A stretch of DNA of 64,000 nucleotides from a bacterium (GCA_016124445.1 WGNR01000006.1:1-64000); one strand, 5' to 3'. Numbered from the stretch's first letter, positions 8,211-16,675 are shown. Translations and numbers: made by a program. Notes: generated from the letters alone by a model not told the origin.

Positions 8211-8480
8211 CTACTTCTTCTTCTTGACGGTCTTCTTCTTGGCCGACTTCTTAGCAGCCTTCTTCTTGACGGTCTTCTTCACGGCCTTCTTTTTGGTTGC
8301 AGCCTTCTTCTTAGGAGCAGCCTTCTTGGCGACCTTTTTCTTTGCGGTCTTCTTCTTGGCCGGTGCCTTCTTCTTAACCGTCTTCTTCACGGCCTTCTTG
8401 GCGACCTTCTTCTTGGCAGCCTTCTTAGGTGCTGCTTTTTTGGCGACCTTCTTTTTGACAGTTTTCTTCTTTGTGGCCAC
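8211..8480 (-). CDS. Histone H1-like lysine/alanine-rich DNA-binding protein
   Basis: An 89-residue protein made almost only of Lys, Ala, Val, Thr and Pro, with degenerate repeats such as KKKVAKKAAPKK and KKAVKKTVKKKA. It resembles the C-terminal tail of eukaryotic histone H1 and bacterial H1-like proteins (Hc2, AlgP type) that bind and compact DNA without a folded domain. I start it at the GTG at 8480, which has an ideal GGAGG eight bases upstream. The open frame continues to 8777, but that extension is not Lys-rich and has no good start site. A bidirectional terminator follows the stop codon. Confidence 0.82.
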   Translation of the reverse strand: MATKKKTVKKKVAKKAAPKKAAKKKVAKKAVKKTVKKKAPAKKKTAKKKVAKKAAPKKKAATKKKAVKKTVKKKAAKKSAKKKTVKKKK

Positions 8481-8814
8481 GTAAACGTCCTCCGTAAGAT
8501 CACGTTGCGAATGGATGAGCAACCAATAAGAATCGATCCGATCGATCCTCTTCGTTGCTTTTCTAGATCGCAACAAACACAAAATTCTTTCCGGGCGCCC
8601 TAGTGGGCAGTGCAGCTTCCAATGCAGCCCGGTGCCTTTAACAAGGCCATTCACAAAAGAAGCTGTCGTAAGTTGTACGTATATTCGATTTTTTTGCAAC
8701 ACGTTTTCCACATCTGTGGACGCACATCTGCAAACTTCTTTGAGAAAAAAACGGGGTCGCGCAGAGAAGAGAAACAAACACGCGCGCCAAAAGAGTCACC
8801 AACACGACGCGCAC
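8481..8814. other. 334-bp intergenic region upstream of the histone-like gene
   Basis: No supported gene. It holds the GGAGG ribosome site of the histone-like gene (complement of CCTCC at 8489-8493), an A/T-rich stretch at 8680-8700 and a perfect palindrome TCCACA-TC-TGTGGA at 8707-8720 that could be a regulator site. The minus-strand frame through the region is an open extension of the histone-like gene with ordinary composition and no credible start. Confidence 0.5.
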
Positions 8815-9609
8815 TTAGTAAAGCGCGACCGTTAAATCGTTACCGCGACGTATCGAAGGTTGAACTCTGGTTTGTTGCAAACCGAAAAGTGTTCGTTGCG
8901 CTGGGCGCGTTCTCCAATGACGCATCGAGTGAAAGAAGTTCGAAGACACGCGCTGAAAATCGAACGGTGTATGACCTAGCGCGCTAAGAAGGGTGTGCCA
9001 AACTTCCGGGCGGCGAGATTGTTTCCAATGAATCGGATCAAAGCCGTACCACTCTGGGTTTTGTTCGACAAAAGTAATGTCTTCCGCTTTAGCCAACTCC
9101 TGCAAACTCTGGTCGAGTTCTTCGGCTCGCTCTTGCACCGTCTTTAGTTCCAGCCGTGAATGCGGAAACATCAACGTTCGCATCGTAAGGAATTTGTACG
9201 CTTGCAAAGCACGCGTACACGATAGAGGGATACCCGTGACGGCGATCGGTCCTTCGGTTGCCCGTAATCGATCGATGCACTGCGAAACCCACTGGGTGAT
9301 TTGATCGACCGTGCGATCGTAAAGCAGGTCGTTTCCGATGTCGGTGATGACTGACGTGGTCTTCGCGCCGGTTTCATCATTTTTCAGAACGGACCATAGA
9401 TCGCTTTGCAAAATGCCAGGCAAACTGCGAAATAAAAACAACGACCTGGTGCCATAAGAACGCCCTCGGCCGATCGCCGTGAAGACATCCAGCGGTTTGG
9501 GAATCATGCGGGGAGCAACCTGAAGCAGGACTTCCAGGCTTTTGGCCACGTTGCTCGCACCCAGCACGATTAAACGGTGGCGCTGGGTTGGTTTATCTTG
9601 AGTAATCAC
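8815..9609 (-). CDS. SGNH-hydrolase-like protein
   Basis: A 264-residue protein with a possible SGNH/GDSL layout: block I LIVLGASNVAKS near the N-terminus (Ser in GASN), a DIGND segment near residue 90 and a C-terminal GFDPIHW that would supply the catalytic Asp and His. There is no signal peptide. Its GTG start at 9609 overlaps the stop codon of the upstream M50 protease as GTGA, so the two are probably translationally coupled. The open frame also has a TTG one codon earlier. Substrate is unknown and the family call is motif-based only. Confidence 0.6.
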   Translation of the reverse strand: MITQDKPTQRHRLIVLGASNVAKSLEVLLQVAPRMIPKPLDVFTAIGRGRSYGTRSLFLFRSLPGILQSDLWSVLKNDETGAKTTSVITDIGNDLLYDRTVDQITQWVSQCIDRLRATEGPIAVTGIPLSCTRALQAYKFLTMRTLMFPHSRLELKTVQERAEELDQSLQELAKAEDITFVEQNPEWYGFDPIHWKQSRRPEVWHTLLSALGHTPFDFQRVSSNFFHSMRHWRTRPAQRTLFGLQQTRVQPSIRRGNDLTVALY

Positions 9610-10397
9610 CAAGGGTTACCCCCTCCGTATCGACCTTGATTGTTGAGATCCTGGTAGTTTTGAATCCCCAGAAAAATAAACATGATCGCCAGGAAACGTC
9701 TTTCGTGCTGAAACGCGAGAATCACGATCAGGACGCAGGCAACCAACGAAAGGATCAGCGAATTGCGAATGGGCTGACTGCGGTCGTGCATCTGAAACAG
9801 CTCACGGGAGATCTGACCGCCATCCAGGGGATAAATCGGTAGCAAATTGACGAATCCCCACCAGATGTTGATGTACAGCATGTAATTGACGAATAGCCAG
9901 ACATTTACATTGTTCGGAAAAAGTTTGGTTGGACTCAGGTCATAGCCGATCGGGATTTTCGTTTCGTTCAGCCATTTGATATCCAACGTCATGAGCCCTG
10001 TCGGGATCAAAGCGGCTAAAAACAATCCCGCCAAAAGGAAACCTGCCAGGGGTCCAGCAAAGCAGATGAAGGTATGCGTCCATCTTCCTCGCCTTGCCCG
10101 ACCTGGTCCAAAGTTGGTTTGAATATTTGGATTGTGGATCGCCAAACCACCAAACGAATACAACACGACGCTTGGGGCCCAGCCGTAATACTGGATCGTT
10201 AGCGCATGACCCATCTCGTGAACCAAAATCGAGATGAACAAGGCCACCACCCACAACAACACCTGTTGAGGCGTCGATCCGTCATGGAATCCCAACAACA
10301 ACGCAACCAACCAGAACATCGGATGGATGCGAACCGGGATATCGCCAAGTCGAAAATGAAAGTCGTAAGGTGTTGGCCTCGGTTCGGTCAGGAACAT
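9606..10397 (-). CDS. M50 family (site-2 protease-like) membrane metalloprotease
   Basis: A 263-residue integral membrane zinc protease with several hydrophobic segments. The HEMGH motif (H60, E61, H64) lies in the helix after LLWVVALFISILV, and the third metal ligand is in NLLPIYPLDGGQISRELF, as in stand-alone site-2 protease-like proteins. It could cleave membrane-anchored regulators or signal-peptide remnants; the substrate is unknown. ATG at 10397 is chosen, because the longer frame begins with TTG at 10415. It overlaps the SGNH-like gene by 4 bp, so the pair is likely an operon. Confidence 0.85.
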   Translation of the reverse strand: MFLTEPRPTPYDFHFRLGDIPVRIHPMFWLVALLLGFHDGSTPQQVLLWVVALFISILVHEMGHALTIQYYGWAPSVVLYSFGGLAIHNPNIQTNFGPGRARRGRWTHTFICFAGPLAGFLLAGLFLAALIPTGLMTLDIKWLNETKIPIGYDLSPTKLFPNNVNVWLFVNYMLYINIWWGFVNLLPIYPLDGGQISRELFQMHDRSQPIRNSLILSLVACVLIVILAFQHERRFLAIMFIFLGIQNYQDLNNQGRYGGGNPW

Positions 10398-10528
10398 GCG
10401 TTTTGCTTTCAGCAATTGAAATGGACTTGTGCCATTTCCTTCTTAGGGAATAGCGAAAACCGTGGTCGAAACGGTCAAATGTTTTCGCATCTTAATTTTT
10501 TCGCCAGTCTGGTTGAATCCTGAAGCGC

Positions 10529-10561
10529 AAAAAAAGAGACCGTGACGAAAACACGGTCTCT
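10529..10561 (-). terminator. Intrinsic terminator after the DUF1080 gene
   Basis: Stem GAGACCGTG (10536-10544) pairs with CACGGTCTC (10552-10560). On the minus strand the hairpin is followed by a T-run (complement of AAAAAAA at 10529-10535). It lies 36 bp past the DUF1080 stop codon and before the M50 gene. Confidence 0.85.
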
Positions 10562-10595
10562 TCGTTGAATTTCACTACGGGATCAATTTGGACGC

Positions 10596-11294
10596 TTAGT
10601 CTTCCAGTTCGATAATTTTGACGTTACGCCACTTCACCTGCTTGCCGACCTTCTTCTCGTCGCCGCCAACGCCATGCACCTGCAAGGCGATAAAGCCTTC
10701 CGGGGTCATGCTGTCGGTCAGGTCAGCAGCCGGCACGCCGTTGATCCAGGTCTTGATCGAATCGCCACGGCATTCGATGCGGTACTTGTTCCACTCGTTC
10801 TGCTTGAACGCCTTTTGTGCTTCCGGGTTGTTCTTCAAGTCGTTCAACCAGCCGCGGCGACCTTCGTCGTAGATGCCACCACTCCAGGCGCGAGCGGAAG
10901 GATCGATTTCAACCTGGTAACCATGCACTCGGCCCGCGGGCACTTTGATTTCTTTGCCATCACTCTTGGTGTAGGTCTTTGGCTCGTCGTAAACGTTGCT
11001 GCGAATCTGGATGCCCGAGTTCAACAGCGGATCGACCAGGTATTCGACTTCCAGAATGAAGTTGTGGTACTTCTTCTTGGTGCAGAGAAAGCTGTTGCCG
11101 GTCTTGGGGACCGAGGTGCCGACGATCATATCGTCTTCGACTGTGTACTCGGCCTTACCGCCATGCTGAACCCAGCCATCCAGGTTCTTACCATTGAACA
11201 GCGGGACAAACTTTTCATCGTCGGCCGCTTGAACCAGACTGGCAGCGAAAACAACAACAGCGAAGCAGACCGGGGCAATCCAGGATCGTTTCAT
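10596..11294 (-). CDS. Secreted DUF1080 (3-keto-disaccharide hydrolase-like) protein
   Basis: A 232-residue protein with a signal peptide ([23 protein letters not shown], cleavage after about residue 23) followed by one concanavalin-like DUF1080 domain. Typical landmarks are [45 protein letters not shown] and [24 protein letters not shown]. Planctomycetes carry many such proteins, thought to act on carbohydrates in the periplasm; some family members are 3-keto-glycoside hydrolases. It is a single-gene unit with its own terminator. A TACAAT hexamer near 11335 on the minus strand may be a -10 element. Confidence 0.88.
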   Translation of the reverse strand: MKRSWIAPVCFAVVVFAASLVQAADDEKFVPLFNGKNLDGWVQHGGKAEYTVEDDMIVGTSVPKTGNSFLCTKKKYHNFILEVEYLVDPLLNSGIQIRSNVYDEPKTYTKSDGKEIKVPAGRVHGYQVEIDPSARAWSGGIYDEGRRGWLNDLKNNPEAQKAFKQNEWNKYRIECRGDSIKTWINGVPAADLTDSMTPEGFIALQVHGVGGDEKKVGKQVKWRNVKIIELED

Positions 11295-11568
11295 CAGAAG
11301 GGATTCCTTCGAGGTGTTTGGAAGCGTTTATTGTAGGGCGGGGTTGAAACAGATTTCACAATAGTTGAGTTTCTGTGCGGTGTCTATCCCTGAGCCCCCA
11401 ACCTGCTTCAAGGTCATTTTGGCGAGCTTCGATGATCCGCTGAGCCGAGACTAGGAGCCAGCAACGACCGGCCTGGTCCCAAATCCGAGCTAGGGTGATC
11501 GGTATCCTCCGCGGTAGACTAGTCACTGCAGGCCCAATAGCTAAATGCGAAAACGGAGGAGGAAACAA

Positions 11569-12093
11569 ATGCCAGCACAAAAACCGACCATGGTGACGTT
11601 CTGTCTTGGGATTGTCATTCTGATATGCGGCAGTCCGGCGGTCTTTGCCGAACCTCCCGCTGCCCAGCAACCCGAGGAACTCGCCGTGCTCCAGCCGCTG
11701 ATTGGTTCCTGGGATTTCCCGGTTGGAGACTACGCGGTCAAGGAAGAATTCAAATGGACTCTCGATAACCAGTTCCTTCAATTCGATGCCCAGGCGTTCG
11801 GCCAATCTTGGCGCATGCTCATCACTTACGACCCGTCGATCAACCAATACCGTCTGTGGAAGTTCTCCAGCAATGGAGAGATCAGCACGGCCCAAGGAAC
11901 TTGGAATGAGAAGACATCCACATTGGTTCTGTTTGGCCGCAGCCCTGACGGCAACAAAACGAAAATCAGCTTCGAGATCGATGGCGACGTGCTCGATTTT
12001 GACGATCGGGAATTTATCTCGAAGGAACGGATGAAAGTGATGGGATTCAATCTATATCGTGCAAACCTCAACGAAGACCAGCAAACCGAGTAG
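11569..12093 (+). CDS. Small secreted beta-rich protein of unknown function
   Basis: A 174-residue protein. The start is ATG 11569, directly after the ribosome site GGAGGAGGAAACAA; the frame extends upstream to 11545 but would add a charged stretch ahead of the signal peptide (MVTFCLGIVILICGSPAVFA). The mature part (PLIGSWDFPVGDYAVKEEFKWTLDNQFLQF, TYDPSINQYRLWKFSSNGEISTAQGTWNEKTSTLVLFGRSPDGNKTKISFEIDGDVLDFD) has the alternating pattern of a lipocalin-like beta-barrel, as in DUF1579-type proteins. No catalytic residues are evident. Confidence 0.65.
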   Translation: MPAQKPTMVTFCLGIVILICGSPAVFAEPPAAQQPEELAVLQPLIGSWDFPVGDYAVKEEFKWTLDNQFLQFDAQAFGQSWRMLITYDPSINQYRLWKFSSNGEISTAQGTWNEKTSTLVLFGRSPDGNKTKISFEIDGDVLDFDDREFISKERMKVMGFNLYRANLNEDQQTE

Positions 12094-12198
12094 TGTCGCG
12101 AAGTGGCGGGGCAGGCGGGCTCTTCTGAAAGCTCCGGTGGTCAAAAAGGGATCAGAAACAGAACTCAGGCGATAGCTGTATCGCGTTTGCTCGTATGG

Positions 12199-12204
12199 TA
12201 TAGT
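12199..12204 (+). promoter_or_regulatory. Possible extended -10 element upstream of the sialate esterase gene
   Basis: TATAGT preceded by TG (ATGGTATAGT) lies 48 bp before the ATG at 12252. No convincing -35 element was found. Confidence 0.3.
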
Positions 12205-12251
12205 GCGCTCTTGCCCCGTTTCAATTCTTTCCCACCTGGAGAAACATCCCC

Positions 12252-13823
12252 ATGTTGACTCGTTGGTTGCAATGCGGCGTGCTGGCCGCTCTCTTTGCGT
12301 TTCTAATGTCTGCTCCGCTACAAGCGGAACTTTCCATGCCGGCTCTGTTCACCGATCACATGGTGCTGCAGCGCGATATGCCGATTCACCTTTGGGGTTC
12401 GGCAGACAAAGGAGCCAAGGTTACCGTCACGCTTGGCGATCAAGCCGTTTCGGTCGATGCCGATGACCAAGGCAAATGGAAAGCGGAACTCAAACAGTTG
12501 CCCGCAGGCGGACCCCATGAGGTGGTCGTGCGTAGCGGCGACGCTGAAAAGGTCATTCACGACGTGCTGGTCGGTGAAGTCTGGGTTTGCAGCGGCCAAT
12601 CGAACATGCAATTCGACGTGAACGGGGCCGTTGGTTCCGATTTCGATTTGTTGACGGCCGATATCCCTCAAATTCGTTTGATCAGCGTGCCTCAAGTTGG
12701 TGTTCAAGAACCGCAGGAAGACTTCAATGGCAAGTGGGAACTTTGCACGCCTGAAACGGCGGCGAGATTCTCGGCAGTTGGCTTTTTCTTCGGTCGCCAG
12801 ATTCATGCAGCCCTCGACGTTCCGGTCGGTTTGATCGACAACTCGTGGGGTGGATCCTCCGCGGAAGCCTGGGTCGATCGCGAACTGCTCAAGAGCGAAG
12901 GTAAATACGACGAGCTGTTGGAACGCTGGGAAAAGACCGAAGCAACCTACGATCATGACAAAGCGGTCGAGATGTTCAAAGAGAGCATGACTGCCTGGCA
13001 GGAAAAGGCAAATAAAGCCAAAGCGGAAGGCAAGCCAGAGCCAGGCGGCCGCCCTCGCGCACCGCGCAATCCGCTGACCGGGCAGCATCGTCCCGGCAAT
13101 CTTTACAACGGCGTGCTTAACCCGATCATCGGTTACAGCATTCGTGGCACCATCTGGTACCAAGGTGAATCGAACGCCGGTCGGGCCTATCAATATCGTG
13201 AGTTGTTCCCGCTGATGATTCAGAATTGGCGCGACCGTTGGGGGCAGGGCGACTTCCCATTCTATTGGGTGCAGTTGGCCGACTTCCTGCAGGAAAAGGA
13301 TCAGCCATCCGATAGCGCCTGGGCCGAACTTCGCGAAGCGCAAACGATGACCCTCGATCGGCTCCCCAACACCGGTCAGGCCGTGATCATCGATCTAGGT
13401 GAAGCGGAGGACATCCACCCACGCAACAAACTGGACGTCGCCAAGCGTCTGGCCCGCCTGGCATTGGCGAACGAGTATAAGTTCAACATCGTCCACGAGA
13501 GCCCGCGTTACAAATCGATGAAGGTCGAAGGCAAATCGATCGTGCTCGATTTCGATACGTTCGGCAGCAGACTGGACTCCTTCGATACGAAGGCGCTGAA
13601 GGGCTTCACGATCGCTGGCGAGGACAAAAAGTTCTACAACGCCAACGCCCAGATCACTGGACCGAATCAGGTGCGTGTTTCCAGCCCTGACGTTCCCAAA
13701 CCGGTCGCCGTGCGTTATGCCTGGGCCGACAATCCGGTCGCGAACCTGCAGAACCCGGAAGGGCTGCCGGCGACTCCATTCCGAACCGACGATTGGGACG
13801 GCGTCACCAAGGGAGCCAACTAG
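12252..13823 (+). CDS. Secreted sialate O-acetylesterase-like protein (SGNH family)
   Basis: A 523-residue exported esterase with signal peptide MLTRWLQCGVLAALFAFLMSAPLQA. After a beta-sandwich segment (LFTDHMVLQRDMPIHLWGSADKGAKVTV) comes the nucleophile block VCSGQSNMQF near residue 117. Next are GLIDNSWGGSSAEAW and IRGTIWYQGESNAGRAY, and finally EDIHPRNK near residue 394, which provides the Asp and His. This order matches 9-O-acetylesterases of the SIAE type, which remove acetyl groups from sugars of external polysaccharides. A Lys/Glu/Pro-rich insertion (NKAKAEGKPEPGGRPRAPRN) sits before the second half. A strong terminator follows the gene. Confidence 0.9.
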   Translation: MLTRWLQCGVLAALFAFLMSAPLQAELSMPALFTDHMVLQRDMPIHLWGSADKGAKVTVTLGDQAVSVDADDQGKWKAELKQLPAGGPHEVVVRSGDAEKVIHDVLVGEVWVCSGQSNMQFDVNGAVGSDFDLLTADIPQIRLISVPQVGVQEPQEDFNGKWELCTPETAARFSAVGFFFGRQIHAALDVPVGLIDNSWGGSSAEAWVDRELLKSEGKYDELLERWEKTEATYDHDKAVEMFKESMTAWQEKANKAKAEGKPEPGGRPRAPRNPLTGQHRPGNLYNGVLNPIIGYSIRGTIWYQGESNAGRAYQYRELFPLMIQNWRDRWGQGDFPFYWVQLADFLQEKDQPSDSAWAELREAQTMTLDRLPNTGQAVIIDLGEAEDIHPRNKLDVAKRLARLALANEYKFNIVHESPRYKSMKVEGKSIVLDFDTFGSRLDSFDTKALKGFTIAGEDKKFYNANAQITGPNQVRVSSPDVPKPVAVRYAWADNPVANLQNPEGLPATPFRTDDWDGVTKGAN

Positions 13824-13880
13824 TAAGACTTCCAGCGGAGAACGGCTTCGCATTGCCCAGTCCGCTGCCTGGCTAACTTG

Positions 13881-13920
13881 CGGGCCATGATCGTTTTGCG
13901 ATCGTGGCCCGTTTTCGTTT
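13881..13920 (+). terminator. Intrinsic terminator after the sialate esterase gene
   Basis: GGGCCATGATCG (13882-13893) pairs with CGATCGTGGCCC (13899-13910), 11 of 12 positions, with a 5-nt loop, then GTTTTCGTTT. Confidence 0.85.
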
Positions 13921-14015
13921 CTTGATCGGGCTTGGCCGCTTTGGTGCTTTCTCGATAATCAACGTCAGCTCATCAAGTTGATCGTCTAGCACCTAACCCC
14001 GCAGGAGACAGATCT

Positions 14016-14909
14016 ATGTGGTTACTGGCCCAAGAAACGAAACCGGAAAAAGCGGACGACGCGATCACTCGTCTGCATGACTTTTACAACACCGCTTCGA
14101 AGTTTCTGATTGACCAGGGACCGATCTGGCTGACCAACATCGTTTTTGCGATTGTTGTGTTGATCATCGGTTGGCTGATCGCTCGGGTATGCCGTAGTTT
14201 GTTCGCCCGGGCACTCAAAGGGAGCCGAATCGACAACACGCTGGCCGGATTTCTGGCGAACATTGGCTATGCGCTGATCATTTGCCTGGTGGTAATTGCC
14301 GCTCTGAATCAATTGGGGATCAATACTACTTCGCTGGCGGCGATGGTTGGGGCTGCTGGCCTGGCGGTTGGTCTGGCTTTGCAAAGTTCACTCTCCAACT
14401 TTGCCTCAGGAATCATGTTGATCATGTTTCGGCCGTTTGGCGTCGGCGATTTTGTGGAAGCAGGCGGCGCGACCGGGATTGTGCTGGAAGTTCATATCTT
14501 CCACACCGTCCTGCGAACGGTCGACAACCAACGCATCGTTGTCCCTAACGGCACGATTACCAATGCCGTCATCACCAACTATACCGGGCACACGACCCGA
14601 ATGGTCGAGTTGGTCATTGGCTGCGGATACAACGACGACATTCGTGCAGTGAAGCAGTTTTTCATTGAAACCCTCGAAGCCGATTCGCGAATCTTGCAAG
14701 AACCTGCCTTGGAAGTTCGCGTGTTCGAGCTAGGCGACAGCTCGATCAACTTCAAAGTCCGCGGGTGGGTGAACACGTCCGATTGGTGGCCAACTCGCTG
14801 CGATTTGTTGGAAGAGATCAAGATCGGCATGGACGCGCGCGGGTTCCATATTCCATTCCCGCAGCGCGATGTACATGTTTATCAAGAGAACCAGCCGCAA
14901 GCGTCGTAG
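14016..14909 (+). CDS. Small-conductance mechanosensitive channel (MscS family)
   Basis: A 297-residue membrane channel that opens under membrane tension to release solutes. An N-terminal stretch of about 35 residues precedes TM1 (IWLTNIVFAIVVLIIGWLIA), TM2 (GYALIICLVVIAALNQLGI) and the pore-lining TM3, GAAGLAVGLALQSSLSNFASGIMLI. These lead into the beta domain (RPFGVGDFVEAGGATGIVLEV) and the C-terminal alpha/beta part. Length and order match E. coli MscS (286 residues). The ATG has GCAGGAGACAGATCT upstream. It converges with the protoglobin gene, with only 22 bp between the stop codons. Confidence 0.93.
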   Translation: MWLLAQETKPEKADDAITRLHDFYNTASKFLIDQGPIWLTNIVFAIVVLIIGWLIARVCRSLFARALKGSRIDNTLAGFLANIGYALIICLVVIAALNQLGINTTSLAAMVGAAGLAVGLALQSSLSNFASGIMLIMFRPFGVGDFVEAGGATGIVLEVHIFHTVLRTVDNQRIVVPNGTITNAVITNYTGHTTRMVELVIGCGYNDDIRAVKQFFIETLEADSRILQEPALEVRVFELGDSSINFKVRGWVNTSDWWPTRCDLLEEIKIGMDARGFHIPFPQRDVHVYQENQPQAS

Positions 14910-14931
14910 CGGCTGGTTCGAGTGGCGATGC

Positions 14932-15522
14932 CTAAGCCACGGCTTCTCGCACAGGAACGTAATGTCGATTGATCAGGTCGTTCTGCAGCCATAGCAGCTT
15001 GTTGAACGCCCTGAGCGTTTTGACTTCCGTTTCCCGATCGAGCCCCAGCCCGGTGATCGTGGCGATCAGGGCATCGGAAACGAAGCCCATTAGCGCGTTT
15101 ATTTGAACCAGCGGCACATCCAGTTCTTTGCTGCCGGCGGCCGGAGTATGCATCTTGCCAACCATGTCCAGGTACGAAAGCATCTTTTCGTCGTACGGCT
15201 TAGTCACCAGCGATTCCAGGTACCGAGCCAGGTGCTGCTTGCGAAACTTGATTTGATCATGATCCATCGACAGTTCTTCGACCGACGTGGGCACATCCCC
15301 CTGGTAGCCATACTGGCGCGGAACGAAGTGTCGCCAAGTAGCATCGTAGGTGTGCAGCTTTTCGTAAACGGCATCGACCAGCGCTGGAACCAGCGGAGCC
15401 AGGGCCCCGGCCGCCCCATGAACTGCTTCGATGTCCTCGGCCCCAAAGCCGACAAATTCGAGCAAATAGTTGAATCGATAGGCCAAATCCGTTTCCAGGC
15501 GTGCTTCGTCGATCTGTTTCAT
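14932..15522 (-). CDS. Protoglobin-domain protein
   Basis: A 196-residue single-domain haem protein of the protoglobin family (globin-coupled-sensor fold without an output domain). Features are the N-terminal helix region YRFNYLLEFVGFGAEDIEAV, RKQHLARYLESLVTKPYDEKMLSYLDMVGKMHT (the His in KMHT is the likely proximal haem ligand) and a C-terminal helix LLWLQNDLINRHYVPV. It could bind O2, NO or CO. It is divergent from an Rrf2-type regulator, with a 147-bp shared promoter region carrying a near-perfect palindrome. That suggests regulated expression under nitrosative or redox stress, which is inference. Confidence 0.85.
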   Translation of the reverse strand: MKQIDEARLETDLAYRFNYLLEFVGFGAEDIEAVHGAAGALAPLVPALVDAVYEKLHTYDATWRHFVPRQYGYQGDVPTSVEELSMDHDQIKFRKQHLARYLESLVTKPYDEKMLSYLDMVGKMHTPAAGSKELDVPLVQINALMGFVSDALIATITGLGLDRETEVKTLRAFNKLLWLQNDLINRHYVPVREAVA

Positions 15523-15615
15523 GGCTTTCTCAATCGAGCTGGAGGGAAAGATGCGGTAAGATTGAAGGAGTGAGTAGCAAACAGGATAAAAATATCCGAT
15601 TTGCTTCCTGGAATT

Positions 15616-15626
15616 TACGTCACGTA
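15616..15626. promoter_or_regulatory. Short palindrome in the protoglobin/Rrf2 intergenic region
   Basis: TACGT-C-ACGTA is a perfect 11-bp palindrome, 2 bp from the larger inverted repeat at 15628-15649. It may be a second half of a composite operator. Confidence 0.4.
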
Positions 15627-15627
15627 T

Positions 15628-15649
15628 AACTGGATGTCAACGTCCAGTT
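15628..15649. promoter_or_regulatory. Candidate Rrf2-type operator
   Basis: AACTGGA-TGTCAACG-TCCAGTT is a 22-bp inverted repeat: seven perfect outer pairs, and GT/AC pairs inside, so 9 of 11 pairs match. It ends 20 bp before the Rrf2 start codon at 15670 and 105 bp from the protoglobin start. Size and symmetry fit a dimeric helix-turn-helix regulator such as Rrf2. Confidence 0.6.
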
Positions 15650-15669
15650 TTAGGTTTTGTGGTTAGACG

Positions 15670-16122
15670 ATGTTTTCGCAAACTGTTGAATACGCACTTA
15701 GGGCCGTGTGCCACCTTGCCTACACGGCGCCTGGCAGTTCTACCACCGAAGAGATCGCCAACAGCACCAAGGTGCCCATGGCATATCTTTCCAAGGTTTT
15801 ACAGGGCCTGGCCAGGGCAGGGGTGGTGAAATCGCAGCGCGGCGTGGGGGGAGGAATCTCGCTGGTGAAGTCGCCTGAGGAGCTGACGATTCTAGAAGTG
15901 GTCAATGCGGTCGATCCGATCGTGCGGATTACCACATGCCCGTTGGGATTGAAGGCCCATGGCAAGAACTTGTGCCCGCTGCATAAGCGAGTCGACAATG
16001 CGATGGCCAGCGTTGAAGAGGCTTTTAAAAGCACGACCTTGGCCGAAGTGATCGCCGAGCCAACGACCAGCATTCCCCTTTGTGAGTTCCCGGCGATGCG
16101 GCCGACGAACGATCCAGAGTAA
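15670..16122 (+). CDS. Rrf2 family transcriptional regulator
   Basis: A 150-residue DNA-binding protein with the Rrf2 winged helix: MFSQTVEYALRAVCHLAYTA, then TTEEIANSTKVPMAYLSKVLQGLARAGVVKSQRGVGGGISL. The sensor loop contains C90 and C102 (TTCPLGLKAHGKNLCPLH), with a further Cys at 138. Three Cys in this loop usually ligate an Fe-S cluster in IscR/NsrR; here only two are clustered, so the remaining ligand could be a His or C138, or the protein may sense differently. It is divergent from the protoglobin gene and is the obvious candidate to control it. Confidence 0.92.
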   Translation: MFSQTVEYALRAVCHLAYTAPGSSTTEEIANSTKVPMAYLSKVLQGLARAGVVKSQRGVGGGISLVKSPEELTILEVVNAVDPIVRITTCPLGLKAHGKNLCPLHKRVDNAMASVEEAFKSTTLAEVIAEPTTSIPLCEFPAMRPTNDPE

Positions 16123-16132
16123 ATGGTACTAT

Positions 16133-16675
16133 CTAGAAAAAACCACCCCCGCCCATCGGCATGATCATTTGCCGGGGAGCATCGGTCGGTCTGGGGGCTT
16201 TGCTGCCAACTCCCTCTGGCTTTGGTCCACCGAACATTGATGGTAGGTTCGAGGTATCGATCTTCTGGGCATCGACTTCCAAGCCAAGCTGCCTGGCAAA
16301 CCGCATCACTTGCCGTTGGATGTCGCGTCGATTGCGAACGATCAGGCCATCGCTGGTGACGTCGATGAAGCGACTGGCCGGCTTCCAGCTTTCGGGCTCG
16401 ACGATCGACTCGACCCGCTCGTCGATCCCAAAAGGAATGCCAGTTTCCTCCGAAAGCCATTTCAACGCTTCGTTGAGCGGTGTGTCTTGTAGATCGAAGG
16501 TCACCGTCGTGTCCGCTAACTTCTTCTTCAGCCGCTCAGCACGCTGCAATTCGCCAGTCGCACTCTCATCCGGCAACACCACCAGCGTGTCCACTAATCC
16601 GGCATCTTTGTCCTGGGCAGACAAAACCCCGCCGATCGATAGCAGCAGCAAGGTAACGAAGTGGATGGCTCGCAT
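16133..16675 (-). CDS. Secreted protein with one STN-like and one EPxSW module (paralogue 3 of 3)
   Basis: A 180-residue exported protein (signal peptide MRAIHFVTLLLLSIGGVLSA). Next is a short-domain segment like those at the N-terminus of secretins and TonB receptors (VTFDLQDTPLNEALKWLSEETGIPFGIDERV). It is joined to a module IVEPESWKPASRFIDVTSDGLIVRNRRDIQRQVMRFARQLG. The Gly/Phe-rich C-terminus (MGGGGFF) is shared with its neighbour (GFGGGGFF). It is the shortest of three tandem paralogues and looks like the first STN-like segment joined directly to the last EPxSW module of the larger ones. Function is unknown; the secretin pore domain is absent. Confidence 0.75.
   Translation of the reverse strand: MRAIHFVTLLLLSIGGVLSAQDKDAGLVDTLVVLPDESATGELQRAERLKKKLADTTVTFDLQDTPLNEALKWLSEETGIPFGIDERVESIVEPESWKPASRFIDVTSDGLIVRNRRDIQRQVMRFARQLGLEVDAQKIDTSNLPSMFGGPKPEGVGSKAPRPTDAPRQMIMPMGGGGFF

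Noticed and set aside
8224..8484. Phe/Leu-rich 86-residue plus-strand frame
   Set aside because: It is the antisense reading of the AAG/GCC codons of the histone-like gene, so its apparent hydrophobicity is an artefact.
8481..8777. N-terminal extension of the histone-like protein to 188 residues
   Set aside because: The extension has unrelated composition and no good start, while the GTG at 8480 has GGAGG at ideal distance.
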